Assembly (NCBI GenBank): GCA_012515825.1
Contig: JAAYXQ010000269.1
Span: forward strand, 1-38,763
Origin: Fibrobacter sp.
Lineage (GTDB): Bacteria > Fibrobacterota > Fibrobacteria > Fibrobacterales > Fibrobacteraceae
Reading direction: 5' to 3'
Length of the DNA stretch: 38,763 bases
Shown piece by piece: positions 8,873 to 18,123 of the stretch; position 1 is the stretch's first letter, and every line of letters starts with the position of its first letter. Below the pieces are notes generated by a model, which had not been told where the DNA came from, ran no database searches, and saw only the letters and a list, made by a program, of their open reading frames with translations. The translations under genes were made by a program, and so were the position numbers.

Positions 8873-10306
8873 ATGAAAAACAAAATTTTACTTTCAGTTT
8901 TTATATTCTCCCTAATTCCTACATTACTTTTTGCTTTGCCAAATAGAACAGAAGCAAAAGGGCATCTCGCATTTAGTGATTCTACAGGAACAAAAAATCT
9001 AAATGTTCGTATTTCTTTAATTGATTCTCTACGCGGTACAAATTATAAAAATAGTTCTGTCTATTATGACAATAGCGCTATTTTTAAGCTTTCTGTTATG
9101 GGAGAACTCTCTCAGTCTTTTCGTTTTGAAAGTCACAACGAATTAATTTCAGATTACACAAATCGTTTTATAAATAGCAATCATTTTAATCCATCCGATG
9201 GGATCCCTTACACAAAAGAGTCTGACAATTCTAAGGGTTGGAATCGATTCCGCGCCTCACTTGAATACGATCTTCCTTTTACGACTATTTTAGCTGGTTA
9301 TGATTATCTTCAATGGGGTGTTGCGAAAAGAAATCCTGTGATCTTAAGAGGATCAAATCATATTTACAGACCTTGGATGGATACGACTAGTTTTATTTTT
9401 GAACCAGCTCCTACTCCCTATTTTGGCTATCAATTTGAATTTGGTCGATTGAGTTATACTCAATACGCAACCAAGTTATATCACAAAAAAAATACTGGCA
9501 AATATCTAAATGCACACCGTCTTCAAATCAATTTACCTTTTGATATCGAATTAGGTGCTTCTGAAATGATTATTTACGGAACCACCACTGAGTTTGATCA
9601 AACAAATCCAAACCCAGATGCTGATAGTACTTCTCGCCATTTTGAATGGGTATATGCAATTCCTTTCATTCCGTATTTATTTGCAGAACCCCTATTAGGC
9701 GATTTAGATAACAACGCTTTAGCTTTTGATATTCGTGTAAATACACTAAAAAATTATGAATTCTATGGAGAGCTTTTTTTTGATGATTTAGCGAACCCTC
9801 TTTCTATGTTTGATGACTCATGGTGGGGCAATAAATGGGCTGCCTCTATTGGATTTACAGCAAAAGATTTTTGCACGACTTCTTCCATCTGCTTTTCCTT
9901 TAATACAGAATATACACGCGTAGAACCTTGGGTTTATACCCACCATAAAGGAGCAGGATATACTTATTCCAATTACGGAAGCTCATTAGGCTCTGATTTA
10001 GGCCCTAATTCTCAAGAACTATACACTCGCTTAGACGCTGAGTGGAATTTTCTTCAGTTGACTTTAGAAGCAAGCGCTGTAGATCAAGATACTGCATTTG
10101 GTGGAAATCTATATGATATACATACTCCCTTAAGTGATACAGACAAATCTTTCTTAGAAGAAGAATCCACAATACAATACGTTGAATTAAAATCATCTCT
10201 TTTAGTATCTCCAACGGACTTTTTCTGGACAAGAATCGGTTACAGTTTCTATTTTGGAGATTATAAAGGAAGTCGCTTAGAAGGCACCATTGGTTTAACT
10301 TGGTAA
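8873..10306 (+). CDS. Wzi-like capsule assembly outer-membrane protein
   Basis: I chose the ATG at 8873 because it gives a normal signal peptide (MKNKILLSVFIFSLIPTLLFA); an upstream ATG at 8846 lies inside the previous gene. The mature protein of about 455 residues is rich in short aromatic-ended strands. It carries Wzi-type features: YDYLQWGVAKRNPVILRG, a central HRLQINLPFDIELGASEM strand pair, a P-x-x-PYLFAEP turn, and FYGELFFDDL. Wzi is an outer-membrane barrel that binds capsular polysaccharide at the cell surface. Its place directly after glycosyltransferases supports export or anchoring of a glycan. The call rests on pattern similarity. Confidence 0.7.
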   Translation: MKNKILLSVFIFSLIPTLLFALPNRTEAKGHLAFSDSTGTKNLNVRISLIDSLRGTNYKNSSVYYDNSAIFKLSVMGELSQSFRFESHNELISDYTNRFINSNHFNPSDGIPYTKESDNSKGWNRFRASLEYDLPFTTILAGYDYLQWGVAKRNPVILRGSNHIYRPWMDTTSFIFEPAPTPYFGYQFEFGRLSYTQYATKLYHKKNTGKYLNAHRLQINLPFDIELGASEMIIYGTTTEFDQTNPNPDADSTSRHFEWVYAIPFIPYLFAEPLLGDLDNNALAFDIRVNTLKNYEFYGELFFDDLANPLSMFDDSWWGNKWAASIGFTAKDFCTTSSICFSFNTEYTRVEPWVYTHHKGAGYTYSNYGSSLGSDLGPNSQELYTRLDAEWNFLQLTLEASAVDQDTAFGGNLYDIHTPLSDTDKSFLEEESTIQYVELKSSLLVSPTDFFWTRIGYSFYFGDYKGSRLEGTIGLTW

Positions 10307-10324
10307 ACAAAAAAGAGAAATCTT

Positions 10325-11584
10325 ATGACAGAGATCGAACAATACGGATTAGAATTAGCAAATAATGCAAGGAACGCGTCTCAAACAGTTCGCGTTCTTC
10401 CTATTGAAACAAGAAATAGCGTGCTATTAAGCGTTGCTGAAAAACTACGTAATGAAGTACCCTCCATATTAAAAGCAAATAAGAATGACGTGGAACATTC
10501 AAAAGGAGTAATTTCAGACGCGATGATCGATCGCCTCACACTGAATCCTGCTCGTATTGAAAGCATGGCTCGAGGAGTAGAAGAAATAGCTGCTTTTGCT
10601 GATCCATTAAATAAAGTGTTAGAAAAAAATACATTAACGAACGGAATTCAATTATCTCGTGTTTCTGTGCCTATTGGCTCTGTTTTCTTTATTTATGAAA
10701 GTCGTCCAAATGTCACCATAGATGGCGCTTCCCTTTGCTTTAAATCGGGTAACGCCGTTATACTAAGAGGTGGTAAAGAGTCATTAGAAACATCTACAAA
10801 ACTTGCAAACATTTTTAGAAGTGCTTTAGAAGAAAACCACGTCAACCCTAATGCCGTTCAGCTAGTGAATACTCCTGATCGTTCCTTAATGAGTTTTCTT
10901 TTGCAGCAAAATCAATCGATTGATTTAGTTATCCCTCGTGGCGGTGAAAACCTAATTAAAGCAGTTGTAGAGCAAAGTCGTATACCTGTCATCAAGCATT
11001 TTAATGGTATTTGCCATATTTTCGTAGATAAATCTGCTAATTTTTCAAAAACAGCGGCCATTTTATTTAATGCGAAAACACAAAGAACTGGCGTATGCAA
11101 TGCCATGGAAACATTGCTTATCCATAGAGACATAGACGACAAAACAGTAGAACAATTCATTTCCCCTCTCCGAGAAAAAGGGGTCGAAATGTTTGGTGAT
11201 TCAGAAGCTCAAAAACGCATTTCTGGCGTGAAAGATATTGGAGATGAAAGCAATTATCATCATGAATATCTTGCATTAAAAATGAGCGTTAAGTTTGTTG
11301 CAAATGTCCAAGAAGCATGCGAACATATTGAGAAATATAGTAGCCGCCATACAGATGCGATTATTGCTGAAAATAAAGAAGTTCAAGATTATTTTATCGC
11401 AAATGTAGACTCTTCAAGTGTGATGCTAAATGCAAGTACTCGATTTGCCGATGGCGGTGAATATGGGCTTGGCGCTGAAGTAGGTATTTCTACCGATAAG
11501 CTTCATGCTCGTGGCCCTATGGGTGTAGAAAGTCTCTGTACTTATAAATGGGTACTCCGTGGCAACGGCCAAATTCGAGAATAG
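10325..11584 (+). CDS. proA: Gamma-glutamyl phosphate reductase ProA
   Basis: ProA reduces gamma-glutamyl phosphate with NADPH to glutamate semialdehyde in proline synthesis. The 419-residue length is normal. Family signatures are visible: PIGSVFFIYESRPNVT near residue 117, SGNAVILRGGKES, a DLVIPRGGENLI stretch, and the catalytic cysteine in AKTQRTGVCNAMETLL. The C-terminus has the AEVGISTDKLHARGPMG motif. The gene starts 18 nt after the Wzi-like gene and is 27 nt from hisI, in a run of same-strand genes. No proB is present in the window. Confidence 0.97.
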   Translation: MTEIEQYGLELANNARNASQTVRVLPIETRNSVLLSVAEKLRNEVPSILKANKNDVEHSKGVISDAMIDRLTLNPARIESMARGVEEIAAFADPLNKVLEKNTLTNGIQLSRVSVPIGSVFFIYESRPNVTIDGASLCFKSGNAVILRGGKESLETSTKLANIFRSALEENHVNPNAVQLVNTPDRSLMSFLLQQNQSIDLVIPRGGENLIKAVVEQSRIPVIKHFNGICHIFVDKSANFSKTAAILFNAKTQRTGVCNAMETLLIHRDIDDKTVEQFISPLREKGVEMFGDSEAQKRISGVKDIGDESNYHHEYLALKMSVKFVANVQEACEHIEKYSSRHTDAIIAENKEVQDYFIANVDSSSVMLNASTRFADGGEYGLGAEVGISTDKLHARGPMGVESLCTYKWVLRGNGQIRE

Positions 11585-11611
11585 AAACGTTAATTATTGG
11601 ATGATGTTCAA

Positions 11612-11944
11612 ATGACATTTGAAGAAACTCTTTCCGAAATAAAATTTGATGCCCAAGGCCTTGTTCCTGCGATCGTTCAAGACGCTACGAAGCTAGATGT
11701 ATTAATGATGGCGTGGATGGATAAAGAAGCCTTAAAAAGAACCGTAGAATGTGGAGAAATGGTCTTTTGGAGTCGTAGTCGCAAAGAATATTGGCACAAA
11801 GGCGATACGAGTGGAAACGTAATGACCGTTGTAGAATGGGCGGTGGATTGTGATTTTGACGTACTTCTTTTTAAGGTCAAAATGCAAGGTCCGCAAGTAG
11901 CTTGTCATACTGGAGCTCGCTCTTGCTTCTTCAGAAAGATGTAG
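11612..11944 (+). CDS. hisI: Phosphoribosyl-AMP cyclohydrolase HisI
   Basis: HisI opens the adenine ring of phosphoribosyl-AMP in histidine synthesis. The 110-residue product is the monofunctional form without a HisE domain. Motifs include VLMMAWMDKEAL, FWSRSRKEYWHKGDTSGN, and the zinc/metal region with cysteines C80, C98 and C105 (WAVDCDFD and ACHTGARSCF). The ATG at 11612 is preferred; a TTG at 11597 would add five residues. Its last 22 nt overlap tilS. It is isolated from other histidine genes here. Confidence 0.95.
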   Translation: MTFEETLSEIKFDAQGLVPAIVQDATKLDVLMMAWMDKEALKRTVECGEMVFWSRSRKEYWHKGDTSGNVMTVVEWAVDCDFDVLLFKVKMQGPQVACHTGARSCFFRKM

Positions 11945-13164
11945 AATTATTTTATGGAAAAAGCCTTCTATTAGGAGTCTCAGGAGGCGTTGATTCCATT
12001 TGCCTTTTGCATTATTTTTACTCCCATTACAAAGAACTTAATGTTTCTAAAATTTATGTCTGCCACGTAAATCATGGCGTACGAGGTAAAAACGCAGATG
12101 ACGACGCTTCTTTAGTCAAAAGCCTATGCGAATCATATCAAATTCCTTTTGAAATTCAAAATATAGACCCTTCGCTTTTTAATAGCAAAGAATCCTTTGA
12201 ATCCAAAGCAAGAGAGCTTCGCTATCAAATTCTATTTGATATTCAAAAAAAACAAAAACTAGATTACATTCTTACCGCCCACCATGCAGATGATCAAGCA
12301 GAAACGCTTTATATGAGAATACGACGAGGTTCATCTCTTAAAGGGCTTCAAGGTATTTTAGCCAAACGAGATGATCTAGTCGTTCGTCCCTTTTTACATC
12401 TCACAAAATCCTCCTTAATTCAATATGCAAAGAATCACCAACTAAAATGGCGAGAAGACGATTCTAATCAGAAAACGATTTTTGCACGTAACAAAACAAG
12501 GCTAATCATTCTCCCCTACTTAGAGTCGAAAACACCAGGCATCATGTCTATTTTAGCTCACACCGCATCATTAAGCCACGAGGTATATCCAAAAGTTTTA
12601 GAAAAAGCAAATCATTTTTTTAAGACTATCGAAGTTTCTAAAGAAAACTGGCCTTTTCCAGCAAATTACTCTCCTTATTCAAAAGTTTTGTGTATTTCTA
12701 GCAAAAAATGGAATGAAGCCTATGCAAAGATGGGAAACGGACTAATCGAAATTCTTCGATTAAAACTCGATTCTATGGGCATCTACTTTCCAATGGATGA
12801 CTTTTTGCATTTTATTCAAACAGAAAATCAAAATCGCTACCACTATCGAGAAAGCCATATTGAAAAATCAAAGTTTTTCTTATGGTTTTACAGCACGGCG
12901 GATGCCCAAAACATTGATAATTTGTATCTTTTTGAAAAAAATAAACGCTTTTCAGGTGAATGGCGCTATCGTCAAGAAGGCGATCGTTTTACTCCACCTG
13001 GTTCTAAGTACAAAAAGCGCAAATTGAAACAGTGGCTACAAGAAAAAGGAATCCCTTTATGGATTCGAGATTATTTACCACTACTCGTTCAAAATGCAGA
13101 TGTACTTTGGATACCTGGAGTTGCTGTTTCCGGAAAACTTGAACCTACTGAAAGGACGCCATGA
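11923..13164 (+). CDS. tilS: tRNA(Ile)-lysidine synthase TilS
   Basis: TilS attaches lysine to C34 of the AUA-reading tRNA-Ile. The PP-loop ATP site GVSGGVDS lies at about residues 18-25, followed by VCHVNHGVRG, TAHHADDQAETL, and the C-terminal TilS domain (RQEGDRFTPPGSK and IPLWIRDYLPLLV). There is no in-frame ATG near the expected N-terminus. I place the start at TTG 11923 because GGAG at 11912-11915 lies 7 nt upstream; an earlier TTG at 11902 is possible. The start lies inside hisI, and the stop overlaps the ftsH ATG (ATGA), so translation of the three genes is linked. Confidence 0.93.
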   Translation: MLLQKDVELFYGKSLLLGVSGGVDSICLLHYFYSHYKELNVSKIYVCHVNHGVRGKNADDDASLVKSLCESYQIPFEIQNIDPSLFNSKESFESKARELRYQILFDIQKKQKLDYILTAHHADDQAETLYMRIRRGSSLKGLQGILAKRDDLVVRPFLHLTKSSLIQYAKNHQLKWREDDSNQKTIFARNKTRLIILPYLESKTPGIMSILAHTASLSHEVYPKVLEKANHFFKTIEVSKENWPFPANYSPYSKVLCISSKKWNEAYAKMGNGLIEILRLKLDSMGIYFPMDDFLHFIQTENQNRYHYRESHIEKSKFFLWFYSTADAQNIDNLYLFEKNKRFSGEWRYRQEGDRFTPPGSKYKKRKLKQWLQEKGIPLWIRDYLPLLVQNADVLWIPGVAVSGKLEPTERTP

Positions 13165-15239
13165 CGAAAGCAAAGACAGCTTCCCCTTTTCGAAATAAGA
13201 ATTTTTTCGTTATAATCACGATGATATTAATCGCTCTTTTTATGATGCGATTATACACCGAAGAAACCACAAAAGAGCTTTCGAGAACTGAATTTTTAGC
13301 AATGATGGCTGATTCTACATCTGTCATTACTCAATTAACTCTTCAAAAAACACCCGATGGTGTTGTTATTGAAGGCAAAAGAGAAATGAATGCAGAAGAA
13401 GCAAAAGCTTATTCTTCTCAATCAAAGCCATTCTCACGTTTTGCCCAAGCTGAAAAAGACAAAACACCGTCTGTATTCTTTAAGAGTCACATGCTTGAAA
13501 TTTCAAACGAGCAAATCACCGCTTGGGAAATGTTCAAAAATGTAAAAGTGAAAGTGATTCATGAAACGACAAGTTGGGTCGATCATTTAATTGCCTTTTT
13601 ACCTATCATTATCTTAATTGCCTTCTTCTGGTTTATGATGTCTCGCCAAAGTGGTGGCGGCAAAGGAATGTTTTCATTTGGAAAAAGTCAAGCCAAACAG
13701 TTAGTTCAAAATGGGAAAAATAAAACCACATTTAGAGACGTTGCTGGTTGTGATGAAGCGAAACAAGATTTAGAAGAACTCGTTCTATTCTTAAAAGACC
13801 CCAAAAAATATGATGCTTTAGGTGGACGTATTCCTAAGGGAGCTCTCTTAGTCGGGCCTCCAGGTACAGGTAAAACCCTTTTAGCTCGTGCTGTTGCTGG
13901 TGAAGCTGGTGTTCCTTTCTTTAGCATGTCTGGATCTGATTTTGTTGAAATGTTTGTTGGTGTTGGAGCATCTCGTGTCCGTGATCTTTTTGAAACGGGT
14001 AAGAAAAACGCTCCTTGTATTTTATTTATTGATGAAATTGATGCCGTAGGTCGTCAGCGTGGAGCTGGTCTTGGTGGTGGTCACGATGAACGAGAACAAA
14101 CATTAAATCAGTTACTTGTAGAAATGGATGGCTTCTCTTCTAATGAAGGCGTTATTTTAATTGCAGCTACAAACCGTCCTGATGTTTTAGACAAAGCTTT
14201 ATTACGTCCAGGTCGCTTTGATAGACAAATTGTCGTTGGGCTACCAGACCTTAAAGGTCGAGAAGAAATATTAAGAGTCCATCTTCGCAAAAGAAAAGTG
14301 CCTCTTGCAAGTGACGTTGATGTCAAATCTATCGCCAAAGGAACTCCTGGGCTTGCTGGTGCTGATTTAGAAAATCTCGTGAATGAAGCAGCTCTACTAG
14401 CAGCTCGCTTTGATAACAGCACCGTCACTATGCTCGATTTTGAAGAAGCAAGAGATAAGTTGTCTATGGGTTCAGAACGACGTACTCTGCTCATGAGTGA
14501 AGAAGAAAAAAGAAATACGGCTTACCATGAAGCGGGACATGCTTTAATGAACTTGCTCTGTAAGCATGCAGATCCTTTACATAAAATTACGATTATTCCT
14601 AGAGGCAATGCCTTAGGAATAACCATGTCTTTACCTGAACGAGATCAAGTCTCTTATAGCAAAGAATATGCTGAAGAACGTATTATGATTATGATGTCTG
14701 GTCGTCTTGCTGAAATGATTTTCTTTAATCATCAAAGCACAGGTGCCTCTAATGATATTATGAGAGCTACAGAACTCGCTCGTAAGATGATTACAGAATG
14801 GGGTTTTGACGAAAATATTGGCCCTGTGTGCTACTCAAGAACAGATGGCGAAATTTTCCTTGGTCGAGAAATCAATAAGCCAAAAGAAATGTCAGAAAAG
14901 ATGGCAGAGCAAATTGATGACGCGATCAACAATCTAATCTTTAGATTGAATCAAAAGGCTAGAGAACTTTTAGAAGAAAATAAAGACAAGTTAAAAGCCT
15001 TAGCCGAATCCTTAATAGAACATGAAGTTTTAGATCGTGAAGAAATTGATCGCGTCATGAAAGGCGAAGTTCTTGAAAGCACTAAAAAGAGTCGTCAATA
15101 TCAATCTCTTTCTGAAAAAATGGAACGTCGAAAGAAGGAAAACACTCCACCCCCTGATCCAGGTGATTCAGAAGAAGAATCTTTAAAACAAGAGACTCCG
15201 CCTAAAGATGAATCTGAAAACGATCCTAAAAACGTCTAA
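13161..15239 (+). CDS. ftsH: ATP-dependent zinc metalloprotease FtsH
   Basis: A membrane-bound AAA+ protease that degrades misfolded membrane proteins and regulators; in many diderms it controls LpxC. There are two transmembrane segments (about 15-32 and 141-160) flanking the periplasmic domain. Walker A GPPGTGKT is at 232-239, Walker B ILFIDEID at 287-294, and the second region of homology at about 337-355. The zinc site is HEAGH at 456-460 with D532 as third ligand (ASNDIM). The 692-residue length is usual. AAAGGA precedes the ATG, which overlaps the tilS stop, and the 3' end overlaps folP by 32 nt. Confidence 0.98.
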   Translation: MTKAKTASPFRNKNFFVIITMILIALFMMRLYTEETTKELSRTEFLAMMADSTSVITQLTLQKTPDGVVIEGKREMNAEEAKAYSSQSKPFSRFAQAEKDKTPSVFFKSHMLEISNEQITAWEMFKNVKVKVIHETTSWVDHLIAFLPIIILIAFFWFMMSRQSGGGKGMFSFGKSQAKQLVQNGKNKTTFRDVAGCDEAKQDLEELVLFLKDPKKYDALGGRIPKGALLVGPPGTGKTLLARAVAGEAGVPFFSMSGSDFVEMFVGVGASRVRDLFETGKKNAPCILFIDEIDAVGRQRGAGLGGGHDEREQTLNQLLVEMDGFSSNEGVILIAATNRPDVLDKALLRPGRFDRQIVVGLPDLKGREEILRVHLRKRKVPLASDVDVKSIAKGTPGLAGADLENLVNEAALLAARFDNSTVTMLDFEEARDKLSMGSERRTLLMSEEEKRNTAYHEAGHALMNLLCKHADPLHKITIIPRGNALGITMSLPERDQVSYSKEYAEERIMIMMSGRLAEMIFFNHQSTGASNDIMRATELARKMITEWGFDENIGPVCYSRTDGEIFLGREINKPKEMSEKMAEQIDDAINNLIFRLNQKARELLEENKDKLKALAESLIEHEVLDREEIDRVMKGEVLESTKKSRQYQSLSEKMERRKKENTPPPDPGDSEEESLKQETPPKDESENDPKNV

Positions 15240-16098
15240 ACCCACAATATTTAGGGTAGGAGAAACTCTTTATAGCGCTTCTCCAGTTCCTACTATTATG
15301 GGTATTGTAAATGTGACTCCAGATAGTTTTTTTGATGGTGGAAAATACAATACAACGGATGCTGCTTTTGAGAAAGCACTTAAACACTTAGAAGATGGAG
15401 CCTCTATCATTGATATTGGAGGAGAAAGTTCTAGACCGGGCTCTTCTCCTGTATCGGTCGAAGAAGAATTACGTCGAGTATTACCTTTAATAAAAAGACT
15501 TGCTCCCCTAAAACAAAACTTACACTTTTCTATTTCAATAGATAGTGTAAAAAGTCAAGTAGCTTATGAAGCGGTTCAAGCTGGAGCTGATATTATCAAT
15601 GATATTAGTTCTTTATCTATGGACCAAGCGATGCCACAAGTAATTCTTGAAACAAAAGCATCCTGTATTTTAAATCATATGCGTGGTAATTTTGGTTCCA
15701 TGCAACAAGATTTTAAGCCATATCAAAATGTCGTTCAAGAAGTTCAAAATGAATTACTCTCTTCAGCGCAAAAACTAATTGACTTAGGGATCTCTCGCGA
15801 AAAGATTTGTTTAGATCCAGGTATTGGTTTTGGAAAATCACTTCAAGATAATCTTGAACTCATTTCTTCTGCCGCCGATTTTTCAAACTTAGATTTCCCT
15901 ATATTGTTTGGGCTATCTAGAAAATCTTATATTGGTAAAATCCATGCTTTAGAAACTAGTGATCGCTTCATCCCTTCAGTAGTTTCAGCTTTTATTACCG
16001 CTCTTGGTGGAGCCACCATTGTTCGAGTACATGATGTGGCTTCTACTTTTGAATCGTTCAAGCTTTTGGAGGCGTTCCGGAGTTATGATTCTATTTAA
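15208..16098 (+). CDS. folP: Dihydropteroate synthase FolP
   Basis: FolP condenses p-aminobenzoate with 6-hydroxymethyl-dihydropterin pyrophosphate in folate synthesis; it is the sulfonamide target. The TIM-barrel motifs appear in order: MGIVNVTPDSFFDGG, IDIGGESSRPGS, SIDSVKSQVA, ADIINDIS, LDPGIGFGKS, GLSRKSYIG and the terminal RVHDV. The first ATG in frame is at 15208, inside the end of ftsH; about 18 residues then precede the conserved core, slightly long but acceptable. It overlaps cdaA by 14 nt. A folP-cdaA neighbourhood is known from other diderms such as Chlamydia. Confidence 0.96.
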   Translation: MNLKTILKTSKPTIFRVGETLYSASPVPTIMGIVNVTPDSFFDGGKYNTTDAAFEKALKHLEDGASIIDIGGESSRPGSSPVSVEEELRRVLPLIKRLAPLKQNLHFSISIDSVKSQVAYEAVQAGADIINDISSLSMDQAMPQVILETKASCILNHMRGNFGSMQQDFKPYQNVVQEVQNELLSSAQKLIDLGISREKICLDPGIGFGKSLQDNLELISSAADFSNLDFPILFGLSRKSYIGKIHALETSDRFIPSVVSAFITALGGATIVRVHDVASTFESFKLLEAFRSYDSI

Positions 16099-16903
16099 GT
16101 TATTTGGTGTTATTGATGTCCGTATGGCAGATATTCTCGATATTCTTTTAATATCGATTATTCTTTATTACGTATTCTTACTTTTTAGGGGCACACGAGC
16201 TGTTCAAATGTTTTTTGGAGGAGCTCTCCTTTTATTAGCTTGGTTTCTCGCTCAATGGTGGGAACTCCATACTTTAGTTTGGATGCTTAGTAATGTCGCT
16301 ACATTAGGTGTCGTAGCTGTTGTGATTCTTTTTCAACCAGAAATTCGTGGTGCTTTAACTCGAATTGGTCAAGGAGTCAGTCAAACTAACTGGAGAAGCA
16401 TTTTTTTCCATTCTAGCGGCTTAAATGAAACCACAGAAGCTCTTGTCTCTGCTGTACAAGACTTAGCTAAAAATCGTTTTGGAGCCCTCATCGTATTAGA
16501 AAAAAGAGTGGGTTTAAGAAGCTATGCTGATACGGGTGAACAATTAAACGCCATCATTAGTTGCAGACTGTTACGCTCCATATTCTTTCCAAATTCAGCA
16601 TTACATGATGGTGCTGTCATTATGAATCATAAAAATATTGTGGCGGCTGGTTGTATTCTTCCATTACCATCCACATCTTCTGATCAAGAATCTAGTTTAG
16701 GTATGCGACATCGTGCTGCAAAAGCGCTTGCCGCTGAAAGTGACGCCATGGTGATTGTCGTATCAGAAGAAACAGGTATTATTTCTATTGCCTATAGAAG
16801 TACTCTTAGAAGAAAGCTCAGCATCAAAGAATTAGAAGAAGAAATCAAAAGACATTGGCGTATCTTATTTGAAGAAGTAAAAGCCGAAAAGAATGATGAC
16901 TAG
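16085..16903 (+). CDS. cdaA: Diadenylate cyclase CdaA (c-di-AMP synthase)
   Basis: CdaA joins two ATP to c-di-AMP, a second messenger for osmolyte and wall homeostasis. The 272-residue product has three N-terminal membrane helices (DILLISIILYYVFLLF and two more), then the DAC domain with catalytic DGA at about 175-177 (SALHDGAVI) and the RHR motif at 208-210 (GMRHRAA). The ATG at 16085 fits other CdaA N-termini; GGAG at 16079 is very close, but GGAGG at 16068 also lies upstream. A longer frame from 16004 is unlikely. No cdaR follows; the next gene is an unrelated membrane-anchored protein 17 nt away. Confidence 0.96.
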   Translation: MILFKLFGVIDVRMADILDILLISIILYYVFLLFRGTRAVQMFFGGALLLLAWFLAQWWELHTLVWMLSNVATLGVVAVVILFQPEIRGALTRIGQGVSQTNWRSIFFHSSGLNETTEALVSAVQDLAKNRFGALIVLEKRVGLRSYADTGEQLNAIISCRLLRSIFFPNSALHDGAVIMNHKNIVAAGCILPLPSTSSDQESSLGMRHRAAKALAAESDAMVIVVSEETGIISIAYRSTLRRKLSIKELEEEIKRHWRILFEEVKAEKNDD

Positions 16904-16920
16904 AGAAAGGAGCACTAAAG

Positions 16921-18123
16921 ATGACTAGTCCAAAAGAAAAAAATGAAGCTAAAAAAGTAAAAAGATCTAAAAGAAGAAAAACGGTCATTCTTGTTTTAAT
17001 GCTTTTATTATTAATCACGTTGTTTTTAGTTCAGTGTGAATTACAAAAGATAAAAGAGAATGAATTAAATGAACAAAAAGCTCAAACAGAACTTTTATTA
17101 TGGCAAAAGCAAAGAGCTGATAGCCTTAAAAAATTAGATAGCCTAAAAGTATTAGAAAACTCATTAAACGATAGCTTACGCGTTGCCGATAGTATTCGCG
17201 TAGCAGATAGTTTAAGAAAAGCCGATAGCCTTTCTCAAACGAAAGTACCTATTATCAAAAAGCAAGATTCTATTTCCCCTAAGATCAATCAAGATTCAAT
17301 AAAAGCCATTGAAATCGCCGAAGCTTTAAAAAGAGATTCTTTAGAGAAAATACGCATACAAGACAGTATCAGAAAATTAGATACAATCCCTCCAGAAGCC
17401 TTTTTAACACCTCCTCCAGGTCGTTATTATGAGCCTATTCGACTCAAAGTCAAGTGCGATGAAATCAAATGCAAAACATGGATTTCAGTTAACGACACCA
17501 CTCAAAAACAAGATGCTAGTACAGGTGTCGAGTATAATAAAACAGGCGATGTATTTTTTAAGGCCGAAGATTCTTTAGGTAATTCAACTCCATGGCAAAA
17601 AGGCTCTTTTGATATGGCAAGCGATAATCGCTGTGGCAAAAATGGATTTTCTGTTCCTGTCAATGGCAAAGAAATCTGTGTAGATGCTTATGAATATCCA
17701 AATGTGGCAGATGAAATTCCTCGTGACATGGTTTCTCATGAACAAGCCATGGCTTTATGCGAAAAAGAAGGGAAAAGGCTTTGCTCTATAGATGAATGGC
17801 AAGCCGCATGCCGAGGAAAAGACAAATTCACCTATTCTTATGGAAATAAATATCACCCGTTCAAATGCAATACAAATACAAAAAAAGTTATGCGTTCTGG
17901 CCGTAAAGACCAATGCCGTAGCTGGTGGGGTATGAACGATATGAATGGTAATCTTTGGGAATGGACAAGTACCCCTAGTTCTCAAAAGGCCAATTCATTT
18001 TTAGTGGCTGGCGGCGCTTGGAACGGGCAAAACTTAACTCAATGTAAAGAGAATAAATTCAGTTTCTACCCTCAAAACCAATACCCTTATGTAGGATTTC
18101 GTTGCTGTAGAGAAGCCCCTTAA
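16921..18123 (+). CDS. Membrane-anchored coiled-coil protein with FGE-like domain
   Basis: The 400-residue product has a basic cytoplasmic N-terminus and one membrane helix (about 21-37). An approximately 110-residue charged region follows with repeated A-D-S-L/I units (67-105), probably a coiled coil or extended stalk. Residues 158-230 resemble a chitobiase C-terminal-type Ig-like module (TPPPGRYYEPIRLKV and FKAEDSLGN). The C-terminal domain (about 235-400) is a formylglycine-generating-enzyme/sulfatase-modifying-factor fold (KRLCSIDEWQAACRG, MNDMNGNLWEWTS, GGAWN, YVGFRCC). The paired catalytic cysteines of true FGE are not evident, so a binding or scaffold role is more likely. AAGGAG lies 9 nt before the ATG. 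Confidence 0.8.
   Translation: MTSPKEKNEAKKVKRSKRRKTVILVLMLLLLITLFLVQCELQKIKENELNEQKAQTELLLWQKQRADSLKKLDSLKVLENSLNDSLRVADSIRVADSLRKADSLSQTKVPIIKKQDSISPKINQDSIKAIEIAEALKRDSLEKIRIQDSIRKLDTIPPEAFLTPPPGRYYEPIRLKVKCDEIKCKTWISVNDTTQKQDASTGVEYNKTGDVFFKAEDSLGNSTPWQKGSFDMASDNRCGKNGFSVPVNGKEICVDAYEYPNVADEIPRDMVSHEQAMALCEKEGKRLCSIDEWQAACRGKDKFTYSYGNKYHPFKCNTNTKKVMRSGRKDQCRSWWGMNDMNGNLWEWTSTPSSQKANSFLVAGGAWNGQNLTQCKENKFSFYPQNQYPYVGFRCCREAP

Noticed and set aside
3764..10306. Horizontally acquired island or mobile element around the glycan genes
   Set aside because: No integrase, transposase, terminal repeats or attachment-site duplication found; composition seems similar to the surroundings, although tRNA-Lys is at the edge.
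13706..14494. Minus-strand open frames inside ftsH
   Set aside because: They lie opposite the highly conserved AAA+ core and have no independent signal; shadows of ftsH codon usage.
16004..16084. Longer N-terminus for CdaA
   Set aside because: The extra 27 residues lie inside folP, and family N-termini fit the ATG at 16085.
16921..18123. Active formylglycine-generating enzyme for sulfatases
   Set aside because: The fold is present but the paired catalytic cysteines in the usual context are not evident, and no sulfatase gene is nearby.
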